NCBI GenBank assembly: GCA_001931905.2
Contig: MSJI02000684.1
Coordinates: 1-64,000 of the forward strand
Source: Cladosporium sp. IMV 00045
Lineage: Eukaryota > Ascomycota > Dothideomycetes > Cladosporiales > Cladosporiaceae
Reading direction: 5' to 3'
DNA length: 64,000 nucleotides
This document shows, in pieces, positions 55,239 through 64,000 of this stretch (its first letter is position 1; the number at the start of each line of letters is the position of its first letter). Position numbers and translations under genes: made by a program. The notes beneath the pieces were generated by a model. The model had not been told where the DNA came from, ran no database searches, and was given only the letters and a program-made list of their open reading frames with translations.

Positions 55239-56686
55239 GCTGCAGCCGGTGGCGCGCGTCCGCGAAGGAGGCGCTAGGATGTGATGGGTGATGTGGTCCC
55301 GTATGTGACGAACTCTCGCCTAGCCGGTGATATCAGAAGTGCCTTATAGTCGTTAGATTCGGAGAATGACGAAAGCAACGTGGTCGACTGATGTTGATAA
55401 GGCAAAAGGAATAGCAGGAAGGTTTAGAAGGAAAAGTATCACGTCAGGGTCGAAAAGAATAGAGTGTGCGGCGACCACCATGGCCACGAATCTGCCATGA
55501 GCAACTACCTAGTTACAGCCATTCGCCTTTGCTCACCCGCCTCCCAAGGGCCGGAGAGACGTCAATTTAGCACGCGTGTCGGACCAATGGTTTCCTAGGC
55601 CCACCTTTTCGCGGCACCGCCCCATGTCATATGAGACGTCACTCACATGCGACCGTCCGACGATCATGCGTGGTGGGTGCGGCCAGAACTGGAATTCTGC
55701 GTGGCCTGTCCAACACCTCATTTCCGGCTCCCAGACAACATATCGTGAGCGTGGTGGTCGCTGTGATCGCACAGCATATGCAGCTCGCGGGAGAAATATT
55801 GCTTTTGCGGCTTGTTTGTGGCGAGAGACTATGAGATGGGGTCGCCGATGCAAGTCCCGATATGGAAATCGGCAGTGCGGCCAGACCGGGCGTGAAGACC
55901 CTCTTAGCTGCGTGCCGGTCGTGCTTAGAAGGCGTTGGAAATTGTAGCCTGCCGCGGAGTGCCATCGAGACGTGACTATGCGAGGGCGATTTGCATCTGC
56001 TTCTGACGAGATATATGAATGACAATATGCCAGAGGTCGTTGGCGATGGGTATGACCTCAAGCGAACCACCCGGCAGTTTCATGTGAAGACATCCTTCAC
56101 GTCGATCATCCAGGATTTCGCTGCCAATAATCATCTCCTTGACTTGGACTGATCCTGCTGCTCCCTCGGAGGCGGGGGGAGCCGTTGCACGCCCGTTGGC
56201 ATGGACAGAGGGCTAGATGTATTCATAGCGCCCACGAGCACAGAGGAGCTGCAGATCAATCCTTTCCGTTCTATTGGCGTTCTCCCGTGTCTACGGAAAT
56301 CATTCGGCCAGGATGCCAGCGTTGACGGGAGACAAGGGATGGATATTTCAACATGTCAGCTCACCTCGCGTAGTACATCGATATGCCAGGGTTCTCGGTG
56401 AACAGAAGCGACTCAGGGCACCATATATCGTGAACAGAGTAGCGTCATGGGCCCTGACTCTCACTTCACTCCCTGAGTATGTAGTGGGGAGCGGAAACCA
56501 TATCCCTGCAGGCTGGGCGAACAGGACTCCTTCATGTCAAACGGAAGGAAGCGTTTCCGAGATGTTCAAGATGTCATGCGAGCCCTCAGGCTCAAATACT
56601 TTGAAAGGCTGTCCGGAACAGTAAGGACCGCCCCAGGTGTGATATTACACGACGTTTTGGATGACTCGTCACACAATGATAATACC
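55239..56686. other. 1.4-kb gap between the PRXL2-like gene and IPK1
   Basis: No supported gene. A leftward 143-codon frame at 55639-56070 lacks any domain and overlaps other chance frames. Confidence 0.55.
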
Positions 56687-57667
56687 TCAACCCCCCCTTG
56701 AAAGCCGACAAATAGTCTCCTCCGTCCAAACCGCGTCCGCTTCGGCATTCACGTACCACCCTTCAACAATCAACTTGCGCTCCACCTCCTTCCACCTTCC
56801 AAGCTTCTCAGGCTGCTTGAAATCCAAATCGCCCAACCGGGCCTCTATTCCTTCGCTCGTGTTCCTGACAAACAGCGTGCAATCCCGGAGCGTCATGGCT
56901 CGGCAAAGGTCGTAGATGCCCTCTGCGCCCGTCACGCCGAGTACACCACGCGGATCCAGAAACCTCTGCTGGTCGCGCAGGATGGCGAACAGAGGCTGCG
57001 CGCCTTCGACAAGGAAACTCGCTAGCTCTGTCTCCCTCGTCGCTTTCTCTGCTGCTCGACGCCGGTCCTGCACTCGCTCGCTGACTAGGTCGAACGGACA
57101 GCTGCCTTGCGCGTCCGTCGCGGTGCACTTGCCTTGAGCTGCCCTTTGGGCGCGCAGAGCGCAGGTCCGACATCGTCTGGCGTTCGAGGGCGCGTTGGGA
57201 GATTGCAATAGCCACTTGGGCTTGGTTTCCAGCATTGCTTTGCCGTCCGCGGGCGTCATGTCTGTCACTAGGAGGCCGTATCGCTCATCCTCCGGCAGGC
57301 TGTCTTGGCTGCGTCGTGAAGGGCGGACTTGGCGATCGAGGGCGGTATTCAAAGCGTCAATGAGATTCTCTTCCAGGTAGATCAGGTTGTGCTGCACGAG
57401 ACATTCCGCCGGGAAGATAGGCCGGAAGTTCTTATTGAATGACTGTACTTGCTCAGTCGTGGCCTGGACGTGAGGCAGGTTCTTTCGCAGGCGCAGTAGC
57501 TTTCCTTGAAGAGATTCGGGTAATGCGCCGCCATCTTGCACAATACTGAAGATGAAGTTTGCGCCGCCTTCGTTCAGATATTGAAGTTTGAAGGCGATGC
57601 CGTTCTCCGTTCCTGTCGCGGACAGTCGTGGCAGCTCCCCAGGCAAGCAATATGCAGTGATTGACAT
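56687..57667 (-). CDS. IPK1: Inositol-pentakisphosphate 2-kinase
   Basis: Intronless, 326 residues from the ATG at 57667; the frame extends upstream only with TTG. IPK1 phosphorylates the 2-position of inositol pentakisphosphate to make InsP6, which supports mRNA export in the nucleus and nuclear pore. Two family signatures are visible: LNEGGAN at residues 31-37 (the glycine-rich, nucleotide-binding loop) and ETKPKWLLQSP at 137-147, followed by the Cys-bearing RRCRTCALRAQ that helps bind zinc, with LRDCTLFVR near residue 255. The C-terminus reads KLIVEGWYV and ends CRLSRGG. The length is within the range of fungal IPK1 proteins. It is divergent from the ECM15-like gene. Confidence 0.92.
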   Translation of the reverse strand: MSITAYCLPGELPRLSATGTENGIAFKLQYLNEGGANFIFSIVQDGGALPESLQGKLLRLRKNLPHVQATTEQVQSFNKNFRPIFPAECLVQHNLIYLEENLIDALNTALDRQVRPSRRSQDSLPEDERYGLLVTDMTPADGKAMLETKPKWLLQSPNAPSNARRCRTCALRAQRAAQGKCTATDAQGSCPFDLVSERVQDRRRAAEKATRETELASFLVEGAQPLFAILRDQQRFLDPRGVLGVTGAEGIYDLCRAMTLRDCTLFVRNTSEGIEARLGDLDFKQPEKLGRWKEVERKLIVEGWYVNAEADAVWTEETICRLSRGG

Positions 57668-58231
57668 CGTCACATCAAGCCACTTCGCTTGCAAACGAGA
57701 CCCATAAGAGAGAAAGAAAGGAAAATAAACACTTCCCACAAGCTTCTCCAATCTCTGTAACCTCGTAAAGTCAAAACCCGCCGTCTGACACCACCTTACT
57801 CAGCAGCCTTCCGTAATGTTGTGCGTATGCGCTCTCCCAGAGCAGCCCATCCAAAACACCAAGCTCCACGAAGAGAAAGTCCCCGAAAATCCCACAACCA
57901 CGAGCTTTCACGTGGAATAGATTGCTCGCATGCCGTAGTCGCAAATCCAAGAGTCCAGAAACGCGCGAATTGAATCCTGGAACCCACAAGGCTGCAGCAG
58001 CACAACGGTGGACAGCTCATCACACCTCCCACATTTTCCCCACCAGCGATGATGACTCTCCACCCACACCGACCGCACTTCATCGCCAGAGCAAGCTCAA
58101 CGCCTCTCAGGCGCTGGCCGGCCGCCGTCTAACCGCCTTCGCGCGAAACCCAACATCAAATTAACAATATTGGAGTAAAAGCCATTCGAGCGCGGCTCTT
58201 TCATTCAAGTTGTTTTCATAGCAACTGTTTT
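57668..58231. promoter_or_regulatory. Divergent promoter region, IPK1 and ECM15-like gene
   Basis: 564 bases between two opposite start codons; only short frames, no repeats. Confidence 0.5.
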
Positions 58232-58989
58232 ATGGACTCCTCCCCCCAACTCCAGCACGTCCTCAAAGGCATGGCTGAATCCGATCCTAACGCGCTGCCG
58301 ACGCCATCGGCTTGTTTGGCTGGTATGTTGACAATTTGAGCTTTTCGTATACACTGGCTGTTCGTTGCTTTTCATCGCTATACATGGCATATTCCAGAGG
58401 CCATTGTGAAAAAAATCACATCCTCGTACTGCATCTGATCTTCGACCTGTCCAACCTTCACCAAAATTGCATCCCCGCCACACAACCAAATCCAAACCCC
58501 AAAGACAGAATACCTCCCCGTATAATCACAAATATCCCCAAACCACATTTCCACTCACAATAGTGGATGACTAACGGTTTCGAAAAACACATAGACTTCT
58601 GCCTCATCCCAATCGGCACCCCTTCGGCCTCCGTCAGCTCCGAAGTCGCCGCCGTGCAACGCCTCCTCAAGTCCAGCGGAGTGGAATATACTATGCACAG
58701 CGCCGGCACGACTCTGGGTATTGTACCCCCTTACTATCAGATCCTCTTCTCCCTCCCTCTCGCTCTCGATCGCTCATGCTAACGTACACCAACAGAAGGA
58801 CCCTGGGACGTGGTCATGCGGGTGATAGGGCAAGCGCACAGCCTTCTGCACGCCAACGGCGTGGTGCGGATTCAGAGCGATATCCGCGTGGGGAGTCGGA
58901 CGGACAAGAAGCAGACGGCGGAGGATAAGGTGAGGGCTGTGGAGAAGTTGCTTGCTGAGGATGGGAAGGGGGAGAAGGATGAGAAGTGA
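58232..58989 (+). CDS. UPF0045/ECM15 family protein (thiamine-binding-like fold)
   Basis: Three exons (58232-58322, 58595-58717, 58796-58989) with phases 1 and 1; 135 residues. The ordered part [58 protein letters not shown] and GVVRIQSDIRVGSRTDKKQTAEDKV is the UPF0045/MTH1187 ferredoxin-like fold found in yeast Ecm15, a family that in some members binds thiamine or related compounds. The C-terminus is Lys/Glu-rich. The first 30 residues (exon 1) are variable. Intron 1 is 272 bases, long for this genome, so an unrecognised small exon or a different start is possible; the ordered domain itself is secure. Confidence 0.88.
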
Positions 58990-59488
58990 TTTTTTCTTGG
59001 AAGGAGAGGGGTTTGAGGTTTTGAGTGAAGAATGCCTTGTAATTTGAGGTAGTTTCTGTGAAGGTTCGCTCAAGTGGCTATGGCTATGAATACAATGAAC
59101 ATGCATGAAACATGAACGCGATGACGATGATCAAAGCGAGCTGAAAGACGAGTGGGGTTCCCACAACTTCCTGTCTTCTCGTTGGCACAGCCAACAATAT
59201 AAAGAGAAAAAGACATTAGGTTCGTAAACCAGAGAGGTGTAAACCCAAAAGCCCAAAGCCCAAGAAAGCATGATATCCCAAAGTCGCGCCGATACCGTCT
59301 TTCGATGAAAACAAAAACGCCTTGCTGTCCCAGGATTGCTGTTGGTATCGTGTCCCACGACACCTGTCATGAAGTCAAAAGAAAGAAAAATCAAAAGAAG
59401 CCAAAATGCCTCGAAAAACGCTGAAAGGGCTCATTACAATCAGAGAATCGGAAGAAGACAGAAATAAAAAGTACAACCCAGCCGTCTC
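58990..59488. other. Convergent gap, ECM15-like gene and MDM34
   Basis: 499 bases, A-rich towards the right end; no gene seen. Confidence 0.6.
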
Positions 59489-61255
59489 TTACGAGACATA
59501 CGCAGGCGGTGCATCAGCGTCAACAGCATCTTCATCCGACAGACGTCGCGCCCACATGTTGTTGCTGTTGCTGCCGCCTCTGGCCTTCTCCTCAGAGACT
59601 CTGTTGGCGATCTCGTGCGCCATCTTCATCATCCACGCCTGCTCGAGGATGCCTCCCGTGGAAGAGCCTTCGGCGAATGACGGACCGAGTTTGGCGAGAT
59701 TGTTGTCAGAGCGCGGGCGAGGGAGGTCGACGGATTTGGATTTCGCGGGTAAAGCTTTCATGTGTGGCAGGTCTCTGTGTCGAGAAGCCTTTTCGCTGCT
59801 GGGGAGGATCATAGACGCGCGAGGGGTGGGGTCGTCGTCTTCCAAACTTTTCGAGGGCCGTTGGTGCGGTGTTACGGGCCGGTGGCTGGAGCTGGAGGTC
59901 GGGCGAATGACTTCTGTCGAAGCGCTCAGGTCCTCCTCGCCGCCTGGCTGGAAGCCCACTTTCTTCTTGGGACTTCGGGGTGGTGTGACAATTTCCCCTT
60001 CGCGCTCGTTGCTGGGGACGTCGCTGGTCGGCTGGGTTCCAGAGGCGCTGCGTGCGTGGCTTCCGCTTGCGCTCTCGCTGTCTTCGTAGCTGCTTGCAAC
60101 ACTGGCAACGTCGCCACTGTCGTTTTGCACGGCTTTCTTGCGTAGATCGACGACTCTGTTCTTCCTCTTGCGCTGACGAGGTCGCGATCGACCGCTTCCG
60201 AGGCTCTGCATCGATGTTGTAGATGGGATACTCTGGAGTGTTGGTCTCGTGGCTTGGGAGCCGTTCTCGGAATTTGAAGAAGCAGCGGATGATCCAGCAC
60301 TGTGTCTGCCTAATGAAGATTGTATTCTCGATAGTGTCGTGGCTCTGTGGGTGGGAGTGCTTGTGCCTGAAGGCGCGTCTTTCCGTTCGCCAGCATTTGA
60401 CCACGCACGGTAGACGGTGTCTCTCACTCTCGGGGTGAACAAAGACAAGGTCCTTTGACTTTCGGAAAGCGCTGCTAAACGCAAAAGGTTTTTCTGAGAG
60501 AAGCTGGCATACATCTCGGCAGGCGGATCCAGAGAAAACGGTGCACTACCGTCCAGCGGCATGCCGTCGATGTCCAGAGATGTTGAGCCTGCGAAGGGAT
60601 CGGTATGCGCTCTCAAGTCTGCCTGGCTCTTCCTGGGTTGCACCAAATCTGTGACTTGATATTCTGAGCTGAACAATCGCAGAGACAATTTGTGGATTAT
60701 GGCTGGCAGATCCTCCATGAACAGCACCCTAAGCTGGTTCTCGATCGTCTTTTGCAAGTAGTCGCGCACGAAGGGGATCGCATCGAAAGTCGATGAGACC
60801 TTGAGCGACTCGAGCGGGTCATTCCGGAACACAAGCGTGATGCCTTTTTGCTTTGAGAAAACCAAGATCACAAACCCAGAGAGCCTGATGTCGGACAAGG
60901 TAATTTGCAAGGGAATCGTGAGCGAACTACTCGCCGCCAAAGGCTGTGGACTTGCGAACGACGGCTTCGTCGAGAGATATGTGTTGAGCGGATTCGCTTG
61001 CACCCGCGTTTTAAGCGTCAAGTATGCGTCTCCGGTATAGCTCATCTTGAAAATTCCCCGAAACCTATCCTCCGCCAGATCGCCAATCTCCAGAATCTCC
61101 AGCTCAGGAGGTGTAGATCCCAGATTCAGTTCATTCACCAAGATGTCGTCGACGATGATGGGCGGCTTGGGCGATTTGTTCAGCGCGGATGTAAGCATTT
61201 CGCGCACGCGGTCGGTGTCGGCGATCAGCGGCGACCAGTTGAAGTTGAATGCCAT
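59489..61255 (-). CDS. MDM34: ERMES subunit Mdm34
   Basis: Intronless, 588 residues; start at ATG 61255, where MAFNFNWSPL begins, as in other Mdm34 proteins (the frame extends further upstream). Mdm34 is the outer-membrane component of the ER-mitochondria encounter structure, with an SMP lipid-transfer domain. The SMP domain occupies about residues 1-200: DRVREMLTSALNKSPKPPIIVDDILVNELNLGSTPPELEILEIGDLAEDRFRGIFKMSYTGDAYLTLKTRVQANPLN and IPLQITLSDIRLSGFVILVFSKQKGITLVF, with SLKVSSTFDAIPFVRDYLQKTIENQLRVLFMEDLPAIIHKLSLRLF closing it. The remaining ~370 residues are Ser/Pro/Arg-rich and probably disordered, with basic runs (RPRQRKRKNR). The C-terminus ILEQAWMMKMAHEIANRVSEEK is the conserved tail of the family. 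Confidence 0.96.
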   Translation of the reverse strand: MAFNFNWSPLIADTDRVREMLTSALNKSPKPPIIVDDILVNELNLGSTPPELEILEIGDLAEDRFRGIFKMSYTGDAYLTLKTRVQANPLNTYLSTKPSFASPQPLAASSSLTIPLQITLSDIRLSGFVILVFSKQKGITLVFRNDPLESLKVSSTFDAIPFVRDYLQKTIENQLRVLFMEDLPAIIHKLSLRLFSSEYQVTDLVQPRKSQADLRAHTDPFAGSTSLDIDGMPLDGSAPFSLDPPAEMYASFSQKNLLRLAALSESQRTLSLFTPRVRDTVYRAWSNAGERKDAPSGTSTPTHRATTLSRIQSSLGRHSAGSSAASSNSENGSQATRPTLQSIPSTTSMQSLGSGRSRPRQRKRKNRVVDLRKKAVQNDSGDVASVASSYEDSESASGSHARSASGTQPTSDVPSNEREGEIVTPPRSPKKKVGFQPGGEEDLSASTEVIRPTSSSSHRPVTPHQRPSKSLEDDDPTPRASMILPSSEKASRHRDLPHMKALPAKSKSVDLPRPRSDNNLAKLGPSFAEGSSTGGILEQAWMMKMAHEIANRVSEEKARGGSNSNNMWARRLSDEDAVDADAPPAYVS

Positions 61256-62136
61256 GATGAGGTCGACAGTAGAGTCGCTGCGATTATGGGTGAGGAGTGA
61301 TGGCCGGCAGTGTCGAAACACCTCAAAGGTGGGCGGGCGGATGGAGGGTCGCGTGCTTCATTGATAAGCTCTGTCGGAACAGCCGTGCAAGGATGTGCGA
61401 AGGGATAGCGGCCGCGACAACAACAGGGAGCGGCGCACGACTGTGACTGTGTGTGCTATTCCGGTAGCGTGCGGAGGCGATAGGATGGCAGACGGGTCTG
61501 TGCCGACAGGGAGGGAGAGGATGGTGGTGTTGTTGTTGATGATTGCAGGAGTCTGCGTCGCAAGGGTACCTGATGCTCAAGCTTGCTTTTGCTGCAATTT
61601 CCTCCCGATTTGCGCCGCCCAGCGCGAATCCTTCGTCGGCCTCCGCATATGACGATGACATTGTTTACCCTGCTGCTTGCCTCGAAGAAGCACGTCCGTT
61701 TGTTTCATAATTCAAATCCACGTGCACGTCTGTCTTCCCTGCATACTCTGTGACTGTTCTAGTCTTCTAGAGTCCATCCCTCACACCGACATTTACCTCA
61801 ACGGGCACTATCTGCCCTGTCAAAAAGGCTTCTCCAGGTCCTTATGCAGGGTAAAGTCGCGAGTAAAGAATTGACCTGTTTTTGGTGTGTCTGCCGAGGC
61901 ATGTCGAGTGCGATTTCTCCCGAATGCTTTGTATTCCAGAATGGCGCATCATGATATAGACTGACTGCATGGGAAAAAAGACGATGATTCAACACGTTAT
62001 TTGCGCGCTCACTCAGAAACCGGCGGATCTGCTCATTACAACCGGACAAGTCCGAAGAAGAGTATGACATCTCTATTAAAAATACGAACTAAACGAAAAT
62101 ATATCTCAGCCTTCCGCAAGCGGTAGCGGACAGCTC
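61256..62136. other. MDM34 promoter and alpha/beta hydrolase 3' flank
   Basis: About 880 bases with no supported gene; short frames only. Confidence 0.6.
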
Positions 62137-63422
62137 CTACTTCCCACCCAACTTATGCTCCTCCAAGAACTTCTGAATATACTCAAAAGCCTTGTTGGCG
62201 GAATAATGGAAGTTCAGCCCATGCCCCGTCAACGGCGCGAGGTAAGTGTCGAAATCACCATCGCTCACGTTGGGGTAGTACATGGCCTGCACCGCCGCGG
62301 CGACATTCACCGGGTAAGTGCAGTTGCCGGCGCAGAAAGGGTGGTCGTTGACGCCGTCCACGACGGCGACGGGTTTGCTGTAGTCCTTTGCCGGTCCGCC
62401 GACGCCTGACAGGCTGTTCAGCTCGCCGAAGGTGACGGTGCCTTTTGTCGCTTCTGCTTTGCGCAAAACCGCAGGGTCGAAGCCGGGGGCTTTGAAGAAG
62501 CCGATTTGGTTGGAGATGGCGGTGTCGGAGACCAGGAAGCCGTTGTTCAGCTCGCCGAAGCGGTCGGGCTGGTTTTCGTTGGCGAGGGCGAGGTTCAGGG
62601 CCTGGATGAAGGTGGGCTGGTTGGACAGGTCGGAGGAGAAGCCGGTCAAGATGGCCGCGTCGAGGACTTGCGGGTATTGTTGCGTGATGGCTTGGGTGAT
62701 GATGGAGCCGAACGAGTGACCGACGCCGACGATCTTGTTGAACTTCAGCTGGCTGAATTTGCCGTCGCGGAGAGATGTCGCGAGAGTGTGCGCGATCTCG
62801 ACCTCGATGGGCGCCTGGATGACATTGATCGGGTCGGGCTTGTCGGACTGGCCTACACCAAGGCGATCGTAGAGGAATGTGGCATAGCCGTGCTCGGCCG
62901 CGACATCGACGTAGCTGTAGTCGGAGCCAAAGTCCCAGTATGTTTGGTCGAACTGCGGTATTGTCAGTATTGGCAACTTGCATCACCAAGTTGTTGAGAA
63001 GGATCACATACCCCGACGCCGTGAGTGAGAAGCTGCACGCCCGTCGGCTTGTCACCATTGGCAGGCTTGCACAAAGTCGAATAGATATCCCAAGTGCCGG
63101 AAACGCTGGCCTTGCCCAGCACAATATCCTCCGCGAGAGTCGAGCCAGCAGAGAAGGACTCGACCCAAAACTCGGTGACCTGCGTCTGGTTCTTGGGGAT
63201 AGGAATATCGAGCTTGAGGTTTTGATCCGTCGACACGGTCACGGGGACGAATCCAGAAACGCAAACCGCGTTGCCGCCCTTGGACTGGTGGACCTTGGCC
63301 TTGTTGAAGCCATCCTTGCCTGGGAAGTCCTGATCGGCTTTCTTCAAAAGCTCATCCCTGGCGGGACGAGGAGGGCGCGCGAAAGCGCTGCCGGCGAGAA
63401 TGATAAGATCGGTAAGACGCAT
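62137..63422 (-). CDS. Secreted alpha/beta hydrolase
   Basis: Two exons (63422-63012 and 62952-62137) with GTATGT donor and GCAG acceptor, phase 0, 408 residues. The N-terminus is a short signal peptide (MRLTDLIILAGSAFA). The nucleophile elbow is VGVGHSFGS with Ser217, and the likely catalytic histidine is His381 in LTGHGLNFHYS; the acid is probably in VVDGVNDHPFCAG. The HGVG turn before the intron and the GYATFLYDRLGVGQSDKPDP strand-loop are typical of alpha/beta-hydrolase fold proteins. A cysteine pair in CAGNC may be a disulfide, in line with secretion. Substrate is unknown; an extracellular esterase-like role is inferred. Start chosen at ATG 63422 because it gives the signal peptide. Confidence 0.88.
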
Positions 63423-64000
63423 GGCTGGCTGCAGATGTGAAGAATAGCAAAGGAGAGGACCGACGACAGACTGACGAAAGAAGCGAAGCACCTACGTCCA
63501 GCGAAAGGGGTCGCGATTCACATATGTATGTATAAGAAAGACCCGTTCTCCGAACGGGTAGGAAGCAGTAGCATGAGTAGCATTACCTTACTACCAACGC
63601 AGACTAATCCATCAAGCAGCATTTGTCAAGCCTTCGACCGGGGCTGGTGCGTTTTCTCGTCAGTTGCAAGGCCAGTTTGGGGGGAGATTTCCTGGGACGC
63701 CTGACAGAGGTGGAAAACACATTTCTCACATGCATCCAGTCAGCGCGCCTGCAAATCTGACGGCTCGCGGAAACCGGCGCAATGGTTCGGCCGCTACCCA
63801 CTGACTGAATAGGTGATTTGAATTATTTCAAATGCTTCTTTGCTGCGGATTCGAAGGCCGTTGGGTCTAAATGACGGCATGTAATTTGAGCGTTCCTCAA
63901 GCGTCTGCCGATCGTCGCTTTTCGCTGGGTTCCTGGTGGAACTTTCTTTGAGCTTGTGCTGCAAGGTACCCTCCGTAGGGCCATTCGTTGGAGAGCCGCA
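63423..64000. other. Promoter of the alpha/beta hydrolase gene and window edge
   Basis: 578 bases to the right edge with no gene seen; a leftward 65-codon frame at 63604-63801 has no domain. Confidence 0.6.

Noticed and set aside
1..64000. Secondary-metabolite gene cluster, CRISPR array, transposase or reverse transcriptase
   Set aside because: No polyketide synthase, peptide synthetase, terpene cyclase, integrase, transposase or repeat-spacer pattern was seen; the epoxide hydrolase, SDRs and C6 factor are scattered and not an obvious cluster.

Overview
This is nuclear DNA from a filamentous ascomycete (Pezizomycotina). The multi-exon genes have short spliceosomal introns (mostly 50-110 nt, GT...AG, several with CTAAC-like branch sites). 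Genes lie on both strands without operons. The gene content is typical of filamentous fungi: MDM34 of ERMES, fungal MED1, an RTA1-family protein, DUF8035, GH76 (Dfg5/Dcw1), GH106 and Zn2Cys6 regulators. I lean towards Dothideomycetes, but that is an impression of protein style and not a proof.

Layout. 0.7-1.3 kb: a four-helix MARVEL/Nce102-like membrane protein. 3.0-7.0 kb: a very large GT28/UDP-glucosyltransferase with a C-terminal segment resembling VPS13/ATG2 tails. 8.1-10.1 kb: a divergent pair, mitoribosomal mS35 and the ALG13 subunit of the dolichol-GlcNAc transferase. 10.5-14.3 kb: an unknown Cys/Ser-rich protein and Mediator subunit 1, both leftward. 15.3-17.0 kb: glutamine synthetase, followed by about 4.8 kb with no convincing gene. 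21.8-25.5 kb: two short-chain dehydrogenases transcribed away from each other, one with a mitochondrial-type presequence. 26.6-28.6 kb: a DUF8035 protein with charged repeats. 31.0-32.3 kb: SAGA subunit Sgf11. 33.1-43.5 kb: two paralogous GPI-type GH76 enzymes flanking an AIM24-family protein and a regulator-like protein with half a Zn2Cys6 finger and a C-terminal hydrophobic segment. 44.3-49.5 kb: an epoxide hydrolase and a secreted GH106-type enzyme. 50.0-52.9 kb: an RTA1 membrane protein divergent from a Zn2Cys6 factor. 53.0 kb: an intron-containing tRNA-Cys. 54.1-63.4 kb: a PRXL2/AhpC-like redox protein, IPK1, an ECM15/UPF0045 protein, MDM34 and a secreted alpha/beta hydrolase.

Most of these are core housekeeping genes that are not functionally linked to one another. 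Two local groupings could be functional: the cell-surface carbohydrate stretch (GH76, GH76, GH106 at 33-49 kb) and the RTA1/Zn2Cys6 divergent pair.

I found no clear new multi-gene system. The most unusual items are the membrane-tailed half-finger regulator (38.3-41.0 kb), the glycosyltransferase joined to a VPS13-like tail, and splice structures that decide the protein ends (GPI tail of GH76 copy 1, a 10-nt microexon inside a zinc finger, a stop-free 54-nt intron in GH106). All gene models come from reading splice sites and checking phase by hand, with no transcript data.
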